Assembly: GCF_900112755.1 (NCBI RefSeq)
Contig: NZ_FOMW01000003.1
Coordinates: forward strand, 62,001-126,000
Source of the DNA: Sulfitobacter brevis
GTDB lineage: Bacteria; Pseudomonadota; Alphaproteobacteria; Rhodobacterales; Rhodobacteraceae
Reading direction: 5' to 3'
Length of the DNA stretch: 64,000 nucleotides
The translations under genes and the position numbers were made by a program. How positions within the stretch are numbered: position 1 is the first letter of the stretch; every line of letters starts with the position of its first letter. This document shows positions 54,070 to 63,507 of this stretch, in pieces. A model generated the notes under the pieces. It saw nothing but the letters and a program-made list of their open reading frames with translations, did not search any database and had not been told where the DNA came from.

Positions 54070-54832
54070 CCTCCCCCTGCTGATCGACGCTGCGCGTAAA
54101 GCGGGGCAAGTGGCAACCGGATACGCCGGTGCCACGGCGCAGCGCTGGGACAAACCCGATGGCGCAGGGCCGGTGACCGAAGCCGATCTTGCGGTGAACG
54201 ATCTGTTGCTGACTACGCTGCGCGGCGCGCGGCCCGGATACGGCTGGCTGTCGGAGGAAACCGAAGACACCGATGCCCGCCTCGGCCACGACCACGTGTT
54301 TATCATCGACCCGATCGATGGCACCCGCAGCTTTGTCGAAGGCTCCGACACTTGGGCCCATGCGCTCGCGGTAGCAGAGCGCGGGATCGTCACGGCGGCG
54401 GTGGTCTATCTGCCGATGCTCGACAGGCTTTATGCCGCCTCACTGCACGGCGGGGCCACGTTGAACGGCGCCCCGATCAACGCCTCCTCCGGCACCGATC
54501 TGCAAAACGCGACCGTGCTGGCCGCCAAGCCCGCGCTCATCGCGAGCAACTGGAAGGGCAGCGTCTGTCCACAGTTCAAGCGCAGTTACCGCCCGTCACT
54601 GGCCTACCGTCTGGCACTGGTCGCCCAAGGCCGCTTTGATGCGATGATAACGCTGCGCCGCAGTTGGGAATGGGACATCGCTGCCGGTGCCTTGATCGTC
54701 AGCGAAGCCGGCGGTCGCTGCACCGACAGGACCGGCAGCGCGTTGCGCTTTAACAACCCCGATCCACGCTTGAACGGGGTAGTTGCAGGGGGGGCAACGG
54801 TCCACGGCGCGCTGACCTCGGCCCTTGCGTGA
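54056..54832 (+). CDS. Inositol-phosphatase family protein, probably 3'(2'),5'-bisphosphate nucleotidase
   Basis: 258 residues, TTG start overlapping pmbA by 14 bases. The metal sites are complete: VTEADLAVNDLLL, GWLSEETED, IIDPIDGTRSF and SWEWDIAAGALIVSEAGG. CysQ-type members remove the 3'-phosphate from PAP made by sulfate assimilation; others cleave inositol phosphates. CysQ is the better guess from its size and SEE motif, but not proven. Confidence 0.87.
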   Translation: MPAHDLPLLIDAARKAGQVATGYAGATAQRWDKPDGAGPVTEADLAVNDLLLTTLRGARPGYGWLSEETEDTDARLGHDHVFIIDPIDGTRSFVEGSDTWAHALAVAERGIVTAAVVYLPMLDRLYAASLHGGATLNGAPINASSGTDLQNATVLAAKPALIASNWKGSVCPQFKRSYRPSLAYRLALVAQGRFDAMITLRRSWEWDIAAGALIVSEAGGRCTDRTGSALRFNNPDPRLNGVVAGGATVHGALTSALA

Positions 54833-54881
54833 CCGGCGCCATCTGCTACCCAATAGTCAACAACCATGCAAAGGAAATGCC

Positions 54882-55124
54882 ATGACCCAGCGCCTGCACC
54901 TTGTCTTTGGCGGCGAGCTTGTCACCCCGACCGAGACGGCCTTTAAGAACGTAGATGACATCCATGTTGTCGGTATCTTCCCCAATTATGCGGCCGCTTA
55001 CGATGCGTGGAAGAACGAGGCACAGCGCACCGTGGACAATGCCCATATGCGCTATTTCATCGCCCACCTGCACCGCTTGCGCGACGAAGAGGCACCCGCC
55101 TCCTCGACCGAAGAGCTGGGGTAA
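54882..55124 (+). CDS. DUF4170 family small protein
   Basis: 80 residues. LHLVFGGELVTPTETAFKNVDDIHVVGIFPNYAAAYDAWK (in parts) is the family pattern, seen in many Alphaproteobacteria next to Kdo or lipid A genes. The function is not known. AAGGA precedes the ATG by seven bases. It is followed after six bases by the WaaA-like gene. Confidence 0.87.
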   Translation: MTQRLHLVFGGELVTPTETAFKNVDDIHVVGIFPNYAAAYDAWKNEAQRTVDNAHMRYFIAHLHRLRDEEAPASSTEELG

Positions 55125-55130
55125 ACCCAT

Positions 55131-56363
55131 TTGGGGCAGTCGTTGGGGCTGACGGCATATCGGGCGCTCGCGCGTCGGGCTGAGGCGCGGGTTGCGCCGC
55201 CCGAGGTGCTGCGCCCGCGTGGCGAATTGCTGTGGATTCATGCGGCAGAGCCGGGGAATTTGATCGCCGTGCAGGATTTGGCCCTACGGCTGATCGCGGC
55301 GCGTGTCGGGCTGCATGTCCTAATCACTTTGCCCGAAGGCACACCCCCGCCCGCCCCGCAGGGCGACCCTGAAAGCGATGGGCCGGTATTTGATACGGTG
55401 CCGAACGAACACCCCCACAGCATCGCGGCCTTTCTCGACCACTGGAAACCTGATGCGATGGTTTGGGTTTGGGGGGCGCTGCGGCCCAACCTGATCCTTG
55501 AAACGGCCTTGCGGGGCTGTCCGATGTTTCTGGTCGATGTCGGCACGGGAGGTTTTGACGGGCGCCGGGATCGCTGGTTGCCCGACCTCACCCGCGCGCT
55601 GCTTTCAAAATTCGAGCTCGCGCTGACTCGCAGCGACGCGGGACGCAAAAGGCTGGTCAGCCTCGGCATGCGCGCCGAGCGGGTCGAGGTAACCTCGGCG
55701 CTGATGGCGGGCGGGCAAGCGCTGCCGTGTTATGACAGCGATCTTGCTGATCTTTCGCGCGCCTTGGGCGGACGCTCGGCATGGTTTGCCGCCCAGGTGC
55801 AGGCGGGCGAGATTGATACCGTGCTTTCTGCCCATAGCAACGCTTTGCGCCTGTCGCACCGTTTGCTGCTGATCCTGAACCCTGCTTCGCCCGATCTGGC
55901 GGAGGTCGCCTATGACCGCGCCAAGGCGCGGAACTTCGATGTGCTCCGCTGGGGAGGGCCAGCCATGCCCGATGACACTATTCAGGTGATGATCGTCGAT
56001 GACATCTCCGATCGCGGACTGTTCTTTCGGGTGGCGCCTGTGTCGTTTTTAGGCTCGTCGCTGGTCTCCGACCAAGGCGGGTCCGATCCATTCGAGGCCG
56101 CGGCCTTGGGGTCGGCAGTGCTCTATGGTCCGCGAGTGCGTAACTTCCTGCCTTCCTATACGCGACTGGCCGCTGCCGGTGCGGCACGCATCGTGAATGA
56201 CGCCGCTGCGCTCGGAACAGCCGTCTCGCGGCTCATTGCGCCAGATCAGGCGGCGGCGATGGCCCATGCGGGCTGGGATGTGATCAGCCAAGGGGCCGCG
56301 CTGACCGATCGCGTGACCGATCTGGTACAGGATGCACTGGATATGCGGGCGGGTAGCGCATGA
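55131..56363 (+). CDS. WaaA/KdtA-like 3-deoxy-D-manno-octulosonic acid transferase, divergent
   Basis: 410 residues, TTG start. The N-terminal glycosyltransferase domain has [22 protein letters not shown] near 33-54, where usual WaaA proteins have WIHxxSxGE; Asn43 replaces the Glu and Glu40-Pro41 replace Ser-Val. [28 protein letters not shown] block near 309-335 (in parts) is the CMP-Kdo-binding region in altered form (GGQNxLEP in usual proteins). Position between DUF4170 and lpxK supports a Kdo role. It may be inactive or specialised, or the true WaaA may lie elsewhere. Confidence 0.75.
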   Translation: MGQSLGLTAYRALARRAEARVAPPEVLRPRGELLWIHAAEPGNLIAVQDLALRLIAARVGLHVLITLPEGTPPPAPQGDPESDGPVFDTVPNEHPHSIAAFLDHWKPDAMVWVWGALRPNLILETALRGCPMFLVDVGTGGFDGRRDRWLPDLTRALLSKFELALTRSDAGRKRLVSLGMRAERVEVTSALMAGGQALPCYDSDLADLSRALGGRSAWFAAQVQAGEIDTVLSAHSNALRLSHRLLLILNPASPDLAEVAYDRAKARNFDVLRWGGPAMPDDTIQVMIVDDISDRGLFFRVAPVSFLGSSLVSDQGGSDPFEAAALGSAVLYGPRVRNFLPSYTRLAAAGAARIVNDAAALGTAVSRLIAPDQAAAMAHAGWDVISQGAALTDRVTDLVQDALDMRAGSA

Positions 56364-57352
56364 GCCGCGCACCGAAGTTCTGGCATCTGCCGAAGCCCGA
56401 CTGGCGCGCGCGCGCCCTTTCCCCGCTGGGTGCGCTCTATGCCCGCGCTACAGCGCGGCGGCTGGCGCAGGGCGTCCCTGCGAAGATGGATATTCCAGTG
56501 GTCTGCGTTGGCAACATCAACGCGGGCGGCACCGGCAAAACCCCCACTGTCATGGCCGTCGTCGAGCGATTGCGCGACCGTTTCCACACGCCGCATATCG
56601 TCTCGCGTGGGCACGGCGGCACGCTGGAAGGGCCCGTGCAGGTCGATCCGGCACGCCACACCGCTGCCGATGTCGGAGACGAACCCTTGTTGCTGGCGGC
56701 CTTTGCCGAGGTTTGGGTCGCCCGCGACCGCGCCGCTGGTGCGCGTGCGGCGCAGGCGGCGGGGGCCAGTGTGATCGTGCTGGACGACGGCTTTCAAAAT
56801 CCGGCGGTGGCCTATGACCTCAGCATCGTCGTGGTAGATGCGGTCAAGGGCTTTGGGAATGGGCTCTGCCTGCCTGCAGGGCCGCTGCGCGAGCCGGTGT
56901 CGGTTGGGCTGGCGCGGGCCGATATGGTAATCTCAATTGGCGACAGCGCCGCGCAAGACAGTTTTGATACACGCCCCCTGCCCGCCCATCTGCCCCATGT
57001 CCGCGCCGAGCTTGCGCCTCTGCAAACCGGCATGGACTGGGCCGATGCGCGGGTGCTGGCCTTTGCAGGTATCGGCCATCCGGAGAAGTTCTTTGCCACG
57101 CTGCGCGGCCTCGGCGCTACATTGATCCAAGCGCAGCCGCTGGATGATCACCAGCCGCTGACCACTGCTCTGATGACCAGGTTGGAGAGCGAGGCGCGAT
57201 TGCGCGGCGCGCAGCTTGTCACCACCGAGAAGGACGCCGTGCGCCTGCCGCCCGCTTTTCGCATGAAGGTGATCAGCCTGCCGGTGAGACTAAAACTGGC
57301 TGAGGATAACGCGCTGTTTACCGCATTAGACGCGCTGCCGCGTCCTGACTGA
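56360..57352 (+). CDS. lpxK: Tetraacyldisaccharide 4'-kinase
   Basis: 330 residues. LpxK phosphorylates the 4' position of the lipid A disaccharide at the inner membrane. Walker A is [22 protein letters not shown] (in parts, residues about 49-70), and [24 protein letters not shown] (in parts) with AGPLREP are the LpxK signature. It overlaps the WaaA-like gene by four bases. Confidence 0.95.
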   Translation: MSRAPKFWHLPKPDWRARALSPLGALYARATARRLAQGVPAKMDIPVVCVGNINAGGTGKTPTVMAVVERLRDRFHTPHIVSRGHGGTLEGPVQVDPARHTAADVGDEPLLLAAFAEVWVARDRAAGARAAQAAGASVIVLDDGFQNPAVAYDLSIVVVDAVKGFGNGLCLPAGPLREPVSVGLARADMVISIGDSAAQDSFDTRPLPAHLPHVRAELAPLQTGMDWADARVLAFAGIGHPEKFFATLRGLGATLIQAQPLDDHQPLTTALMTRLESEARLRGAQLVTTEKDAVRLPPAFRMKVISLPVRLKLAEDNALFTALDALPRPD

Positions 57353-57353
57353 T

Positions 57354-57378
57354 CTGCCCGCCCCCGCCACGCGGGCAG
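57354..57378. terminator. Hairpin between convergent lpxK and CoA-transferase genes
   Basis: CTGCCCGC (57354-57361) pairs with GCGGGCAG (57371-57378) around a nine-base loop. No T tract follows directly. Placement between two stops suggests a bidirectional terminator. Confidence 0.45.
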
Positions 57379-57390
57379 GAGCGCTAGATT

Positions 57391-58503
57391 TTAGTTGTCT
57401 TCGCCGAGTTTCGGTGCGGGCCGGTGCAAGGCAAGTTCAGCACCCGAGAAGGTGAAGGGCGAGCGCAAGCCCGGCACGCCGTCCAGCTCGATCTGCATGC
57501 CGCGGGCAATGACCTGCGGATCAGCCATCACATCGGCCAGATCATTGATCGGCCCTGCGGGCACGTTGTTGGCCTCGCAAGCTTCCAAAAGCTCATCGCG
57601 GGTGCGCAGCAAAGTCGCCTCGGTCAGCCGCCCGATCATCTCGGGGCGGTTGGCGACGCGGTCGGCGTTCTTGGCAAAATGCGGCGCTTCGGCCATGTCG
57701 CCCAGATCCAGCAAGCGGCAGAGACGTTGGTATTGCCCGTCATTGCCTGTCGCGATGATGATATGCCCGTCACTACAGGGGAAAACCTCATAGGGTGTCA
57801 GGTTGGGATGCGCATTGCCCATCCGCCCCGGTGCCTTGCCGGTGGTCAGATAGTTCATCGCCTGATTGCCCATGATCGCCACGGCGCAATCCAGCAGCGC
57901 CATGTCGATATGCTGGCCCACGCCCGTAACGCTGCGCTGATGCACGGCTGCAAGGATCGCCGTTGTCGCATAGATTCCGGTGAAGATATCGGTGATCGCC
58001 ATGCCGGATTTCTGCGGCTGGCGGTCCGGCTCTCCGGTAATCGACATCAGTCCTGACATGCCTTGGATGATAAAGTCATAGCCCGCGCGATGCGCATAAG
58101 GCCCCGTCTGGCCGAAACCGGTGATTGAGCAATAGATCAGCTTGGGGAATTTTGCCGCAATGCTGGTATAGTCCAACCCGTATTTCGCCAGCCCGCCGGT
58201 CTTGAAGTTCTCGATCACGATATCAGCGTCAGCAAGCAATTCGAGTACCCGCGCCTGCCCTTCCGGCGTGCGAAAATCGACCGTGACCGAAGCTTTGCCG
58301 CGGTTGGTGGAGTGGAAATAGGAGGCGGTCACATCCTCGTCGCGGGTCACAAAGGGCGGGCCCCATTGGCGGGTATCATCGCCCTGCGGGCTTTCAACCT
58401 TGATAACTTCGCAACCCAGATCCGACAGCGTCTGACCGGCCCAAGGGCCAGCCAGAACACGTGCCAGTTCGACAACCTTCAATCCGGCAAGCGGCGCGGT
58501 CAT
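57391..58503 (-). CDS. Class III CoA-transferase (CaiB/BaiF family)
   Basis: 370 residues. The start LAGLKVVELARVLAGPWAGQTLSDLGCEVIKVE (in parts) and HIDMALLDCAVAIMGNQAMNYL with the catalytic Asp are diagnostic. The family transfers CoA between acids, such as formate/oxalate, carnitine or succinate. The partner acids here are unknown. Its ATG overlaps the stop of the DsbA-type gene (TGATG), so the pair is co-translated. Confidence 0.92.
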   Translation of the reverse strand: MTAPLAGLKVVELARVLAGPWAGQTLSDLGCEVIKVESPQGDDTRQWGPPFVTRDEDVTASYFHSTNRGKASVTVDFRTPEGQARVLELLADADIVIENFKTGGLAKYGLDYTSIAAKFPKLIYCSITGFGQTGPYAHRAGYDFIIQGMSGLMSITGEPDRQPQKSGMAITDIFTGIYATTAILAAVHQRSVTGVGQHIDMALLDCAVAIMGNQAMNYLTTGKAPGRMGNAHPNLTPYEVFPCSDGHIIIATGNDGQYQRLCRLLDLGDMAEAPHFAKNADRVANRPEMIGRLTEATLLRTRDELLEACEANNVPAGPINDLADVMADPQVIARGMQIELDGVPGLRSPFTFSGAELALHRPAPKLGEDN

Positions 58504-59180
58504 CAGCTTTCCAATGCGGCGTCGATGATCTTTTTCATATCATCATAAGCCATGTTGGATTGCTTCTTGCCGTCGATGATAAAGCTCGGTGTCGAGGTAA
58601 TATCGTCGTCTTTGGCGTTCTGCTCGTACCAAGCCACCAGCGTCTCGGCGGAGCTGGCATCTTGCAGGCACTCATCCAGCGTCTCGTTGTTCAAACCAGC
58701 CAGACGGCCAATCTTGCGCAGCTCTTCGACGATCGCAGCAGGCTCGCCCGCGCGGGTCCACTCGGACTGACCCTTGTAGATCAGATCGGCAATGCCAAAG
58801 AATTTCTCGGGTCCGCCGCAGCGCGCCACCATTGAGGCCCACAGACCAAAACGGTCAAAGAACACTTCGCGGTAAACGAACTTGACCTTGCCCGTGTCGA
58901 TGTAGTCGGCCTTGAGCTTTTTAAAGACTTCATTGTGGAAGTTGGCACAATGCGGGCAGGTGTAGGAAGCGTATTCGATGATGGTCACCGGCGCATCGGC
59001 ATCACCCATCACCATGTCCTGCACGCCAGATGTGTCTACATCAGCGTTAGATGTTTGCGCATTGGCGGCACCGGCCAGCGGTGTGATCTGGGTCGAGCTC
59101 GGGCCCATCTGGCGGCTGACAGCCCAGCCGCCAAGGCCAACAAGGGCGACGCCGCCCAAAATCATCGTTCTGCGATTCAT
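58503..59180 (-). CDS. DsbA-family thiol oxidoreductase
   Basis: 225 residues. An N-terminal hydrophobic segment (7-19) after an Arg-Arg pair takes it to the periplasm, possibly by Tat. The thioredoxin domain with TCPHC (residues about 74-78) and a helical insertion is typical of DsbA/BdbD proteins that form disulfides. STPSFIIDGKK holds the cis-Pro. It is upstream of, and overlaps, the CoA-transferase gene, and is beside dciA as in many Rhodobacterales. Confidence 0.9.
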   Translation of the reverse strand: MNRRTMILGGVALVGLGGWAVSRQMGPSSTQITPLAGAANAQTSNADVDTSGVQDMVMGDADAPVTIIEYASYTCPHCANFHNEVFKKLKADYIDTGKVKFVYREVFFDRFGLWASMVARCGGPEKFFGIADLIYKGQSEWTRAGEPAAIVEELRKIGRLAGLNNETLDECLQDASSAETLVAWYEQNAKDDDITSTPSFIIDGKKQSNMAYDDMKKIIDAALES

Positions 59181-59202
59181 GTGATATTCCTTTATTCGGC
59201 GT

Positions 59203-59709
59203 TTAGCGTTTGGTCTTGTTCAATACGTTCTCGCCCAGACGCGCAAGGGCGTCGCGCAAGGACGGGTCGGTGACGGGTTGCGCGGTCTCGATCGCCCTCT
59301 GGCGCAAGGCAGGGTCGACAACCGGAGCCGCCGCAGGTTTGCGCGCGGTAAATTCCACCTGTCCTTCGGCGAAACCCGTCGCGGCGGTTTGCGTGATCCG
59401 CACCCGTGCGATCGCGCTATAGCCATAGACCGCGTTCACCCGTTCGCGCAGTTTTTCCTTTTGCAATTCCAGCATCGGCGCATTGGCTCCCGTGGTCAGC
59501 AAGGTCAGGGTCGCCCCCATGCCACCGCGCCCGTAGCTTACCTCGACCGGTCGCGAAATCGCGGCGGTATCCTCGCCCGCAATCTCGGCCCAATGGGTCA
59601 GCAGGCGCGATTGCTCGAAACCGCGCTGCCCCGATGCCTTGCGGATCTGGCCTGCCAACAGGCTGTCGGTCCGTGTGAAGCCTTTTGTACTGGAACGCCG
59701 TGGCGGCAT
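59203..59709 (-). CDS. DciA/DUF721 family protein
   Basis: 168 residues with a DUF721 domain in the N-terminal two-thirds (GFEQSRLLTHWAEIAGEDTAAISRPVEVSYG in parts). DciA loads the replicative helicase DnaB in bacteria lacking DnaC, which fits an alphaproteobacterium. The C-terminal third is Ala/Pro-rich and basic at the end (NVLNKTKR). It is divergent from mutY over 84 bases. Confidence 0.87.
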   Translation of the reverse strand: MPPRRSSTKGFTRTDSLLAGQIRKASGQRGFEQSRLLTHWAEIAGEDTAAISRPVEVSYGRGGMGATLTLLTTGANAPMLELQKEKLRERVNAVYGYSAIARVRITQTAATGFAEGQVEFTARKPAAAPVVDPALRQRAIETAQPVTDPSLRDALARLGENVLNKTKR

Positions 59710-59793
59710 GACTATGTTCTCCGCATGATCAGCCTTAACATAAACGTCTTGCGCCCAATCGCTACCCGTCCCGCAACGGTCAGAGCATAAAGA

Positions 59794-60879
59794 TTGCGTG
59801 AAAATTCCGACATAAGCGCCCTGCCGCGCATTTTGCTAGAATGGTATGACATGCATGCCCGCCGCATGCCGTGGCGCGTGCCGCCCGCGCAGCGCATGGC
59901 GGGCACCCTGCCCGACCCCTACCGCATATGGCTTAGCGAGGTGATGTTGCAGCAAACCACCGTTGCCACCGTTGGCGCGTATTTCGAGCGGTTTACCACG
60001 CGCTGGCCAACCGTGGCCGAACTGGCGGCGGCACAGGATGCCGATGTGATGGGCGAATGGGCGGGGCTTGGCTACTACGCCCGCGCTCGAAACTTGCTTA
60101 AATGTGCCCGTGCAGTGGTTGAACGGCACGGCGGGGCATTTCCGGCCGATCACGCCGCTCTGCTCGCCTTACCCGGCATCGGCCCCTACACGGCGGCGGC
60201 TGTTTCGGCCATCGCATTTGATCAGCCGCACACCGTGCTTGATGGCAATGTCGAGCGCGTGATCGCGCGGCTCTATGACATTCACACCCCGCTGCCCGGC
60301 GCCAAGTCCGAGCTGATGGAAAAGGCAGGGGCGCTGACCCCGCAGACCCGTCCGGGTGATTATGCACAAGCCGTGATGGACCTCGGCGCGACGATCTGCA
60401 CGCCGCGCTCCCCCGCCTGCGGTATTTGCCCATGGCGCGCGCCCTGCGCCGCCCGTGCTGCGGGCACAGCGGCGGCGCTACCAAAAAAGACACCGAAGAA
60501 GGCTAAACCCGTTCGCCATGGCACGGTCTACCTCGCCCAGCGCAGCGATGGCGCATGGCTGCTCGAAACACGACCGGACAGCGGTCTGCTTGGCGGCATG
60601 TTGGGTTGGCCCGGCTCGGATTGGGTGGATAGCAGCTTGCCGATGCCCGAAAGCGCAGCACCGCTCGCCGCCAACTGGCGCGAAACGCCCGGAGAAGTCC
60701 GCCATACCTTCACCCATTTCCACCTGATCCTCCGCATCCTGCAAGCCAAAGTCGAAGTCGATGCCCGCCCCACCACAGGCCACTTTGTTCCACGTGAAAA
60801 CTTCCGCCCCAGCGATCTGCCCACTGTGATGCGCAAAGCCTACGACCTTGTTCGCACCCCTTCTGCGACCGCTCTTTGA
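59794..60879 (+). CDS. mutY: A/G-specific adenine glycosylase
   Basis: 361 residues, TTG start. MutY removes A mispaired with 8-oxoG. LSEVMLQQTTVATV (with the catalytic Glu), the helix-hairpin-helix LPGIGPYTAAAV with VLDGNVERV (catalytic Asp), and the iron-sulfur set CTPRSPACGICPWRAPC (C-x6-C-x2-C-x5-C) are all present. The C-terminal NUDIX-like domain (about 235-350) recognises 8-oxoG, with GGMLGWPGSDW and HTFTHFHL. Confidence 0.96.
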   Translation: MRENSDISALPRILLEWYDMHARRMPWRVPPAQRMAGTLPDPYRIWLSEVMLQQTTVATVGAYFERFTTRWPTVAELAAAQDADVMGEWAGLGYYARARNLLKCARAVVERHGGAFPADHAALLALPGIGPYTAAAVSAIAFDQPHTVLDGNVERVIARLYDIHTPLPGAKSELMEKAGALTPQTRPGDYAQAVMDLGATICTPRSPACGICPWRAPCAARAAGTAAALPKKTPKKAKPVRHGTVYLAQRSDGAWLLETRPDSGLLGGMLGWPGSDWVDSSLPMPESAAPLAANWRETPGEVRHTFTHFHLILRILQAKVEVDARPTTGHFVPRENFRPSDLPTVMRKAYDLVRTPSATAL

Positions 60880-60933
60880 GCGCCGCTGCCCTTGCGCTAT
60901 AGTCGCGGGGAAACTGGCCCGAGAGCGCATATC

Positions 60934-62085
60934 ATGACTGCATCCAACCATATCATCCCCGCCGCCGATCTGGCCAAACTCACCCGCGCGCTGCCGTTCT
61001 GGCTGTCGCTGGCGCTGATCCCGCTGGTCTGGGTCGCGGCCTTCAATGGGGGTTGGACCATCGCGCTGCTGCCGCTGGTGACATGGTATCTGTTTACCGC
61101 TCTGGATGCGGCCCTTGGCCTCAACCTCGACAACGGCGATACCGAAGCGACCGATGAGGATCTGTTCTGGTACCGGCTTGTGACGCTCATCTGGGTACCC
61201 GCCCAAACCATCACAGTATTCGCCCTGCTGTGGTATGTGCCACGCGCCGACCACCTCGGCACCGCCGAGCGGATTTTCCTGTTCTTCGGTGTCGGCGTTA
61301 TCACCGGCACCATCGGGATCAACTACAGCCACGAGTTGATGCATCAGAAAAACAAAGTTGAACGTTGGCTCGCGGATGTCCTGCTCGCAATGGTGCTCTA
61401 TTCGCACTTCCGCTCAGAACACTTGCTGGTGCACCACCGCTATGTCGCGACACCGCGCGATACCGTCACCGCCCATTACAACGAAGGTTTCCACCGCTTT
61501 TACCCGCGCGTGCTGCGCCAATCGCTTAAATCCGCCTTCCGTGCCGAAAAGCAGATGCTGGCCCGCAAGGATTTGCCTTGGACTGATCTGTCCAACCCGT
61601 TCTGGCGCTACTGGGCGCTGCAAACAGGGTTTCTGCTGATCGCGCTGCTGTTGGGCGGCTGGGCGGGGCTGGGCCTGTTTCTGGTGCAAGCAAGCACTGC
61701 GATCTGGCAGCTTGAATTGGTCAATTACATCGAACACTACGGGCTGACACGCAAGCACCTCGGGAATGGCAAATACGAACATGTGGCGCCCCGCCACTCA
61801 TGGAACGCTGCGCATCGCGCCTCCAACTGGCTGCTGATAAACCTGCAACGCCACTCCGACCACCACTACAAACCCGACCGCCGCTTTCCGGTTTTGCAAA
61901 CCTATGGCGCAAGCGAGGCGCCACAACTACCCTATGGCTATCCGGTGATGACGATGGCCGCCATGGTCCCGCCGCTCTGGCGTCGGATCATGAACCCACG
62001 GGTCAAGAAATGGCGCGACATGTACTATCCGGAGATCACCGACTGGGCTGCTTATAACAAAGGCACGACCCCGCTGCCGCGCTAG
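60934..62085 (+). CDS. alkB: Membrane alkane 1-monooxygenase AlkB
   Basis: 383 residues with about six membrane segments. The diiron histidine motifs are complete: HELMH (133-137), EHLLVHHRY (His163, 167, 168) and RHSDHH (His307, 310, 311). The AlkB signature NYIEHYGLTR lies between them, near 268. It hydroxylates medium-chain n-alkanes at the terminal carbon using rubredoxin. No rubredoxin or regulator gene is adjacent. The ATG at 60934 begins after an upstream frame without conserved features. Confidence 0.94.
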   Translation: MTASNHIIPAADLAKLTRALPFWLSLALIPLVWVAAFNGGWTIALLPLVTWYLFTALDAALGLNLDNGDTEATDEDLFWYRLVTLIWVPAQTITVFALLWYVPRADHLGTAERIFLFFGVGVITGTIGINYSHELMHQKNKVERWLADVLLAMVLYSHFRSEHLLVHHRYVATPRDTVTAHYNEGFHRFYPRVLRQSLKSAFRAEKQMLARKDLPWTDLSNPFWRYWALQTGFLLIALLLGGWAGLGLFLVQASTAIWQLELVNYIEHYGLTRKHLGNGKYEHVAPRHSWNAAHRASNWLLINLQRHSDHHYKPDRRFPVLQTYGASEAPQLPYGYPVMTMAAMVPPLWRRIMNPRVKKWRDMYYPEITDWAAYNKGTTPLPR

Positions 62086-62113
62086 CCCTCCCTTCATTTG
62101 GCTGGCTAAACTC

Positions 62114-62133
62114 CCTGCGGAGCGCCCCGCAGG
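62114..62133 (+). terminator. Possible hairpin terminator of alkB
   Basis: CCTGCGG (62114-62120) pairs with CCGCAGG (62127-62133), 28 bases after the alkB stop. A weak A/T stretch (GCATTTAGG) follows. Confidence 0.4.
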
Positions 62134-62182
62134 TGCATTTAGGTGCTGCCTCGCAGATTGCATCCTACCCTCTTCGGCAACC

Positions 62183-62208
62183 AAAAAAGCCCCGCCAAAA
62201 GGCGGGGC
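62183..62208 (-). terminator. Rho-independent terminator of ccrM (reverse strand)
   Basis: GCCCCGCC (62189-62196) and GGCGGGGC (62201-62208) form an eight-base stem with a four-base loop. On the reverse strand it is followed by TTTTTT. Confidence 0.8.
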
Positions 62209-62302
62209 CAAGGTGAGCGCCCTGACAAAGCGGCCCTCCTCAAGAGGACCAGTCGGGCACCGGCGGTGTTCGAAAAACTAGAGGGGAAATCCCGCTAAGA
62301 GG

Positions 62303-63445
<1,143 letters not shown>

Positions 63446-63455
63446 CTAGCAGGAT

Positions 63456-63494
63456 GATTCAGAAGCGATTCGCGGTCAAATTCTTTTTTGAATC
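63456..63494. promoter_or_regulatory. Cluster of three GANTC sites upstream of ccrM
   Basis: GATTC at 63456-63460, GATTC at 63467-63471 and GAATC at 63490-63494 lie in the 104-base gap between rnhB and ccrM. GANTC sites in the ccrM leader of Caulobacter are needed for correct timing, so autoregulation by methylation is plausible here. Confidence 0.55.
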
Positions 63495-63507
63495 AAGTGA
63501 TTAGGTT

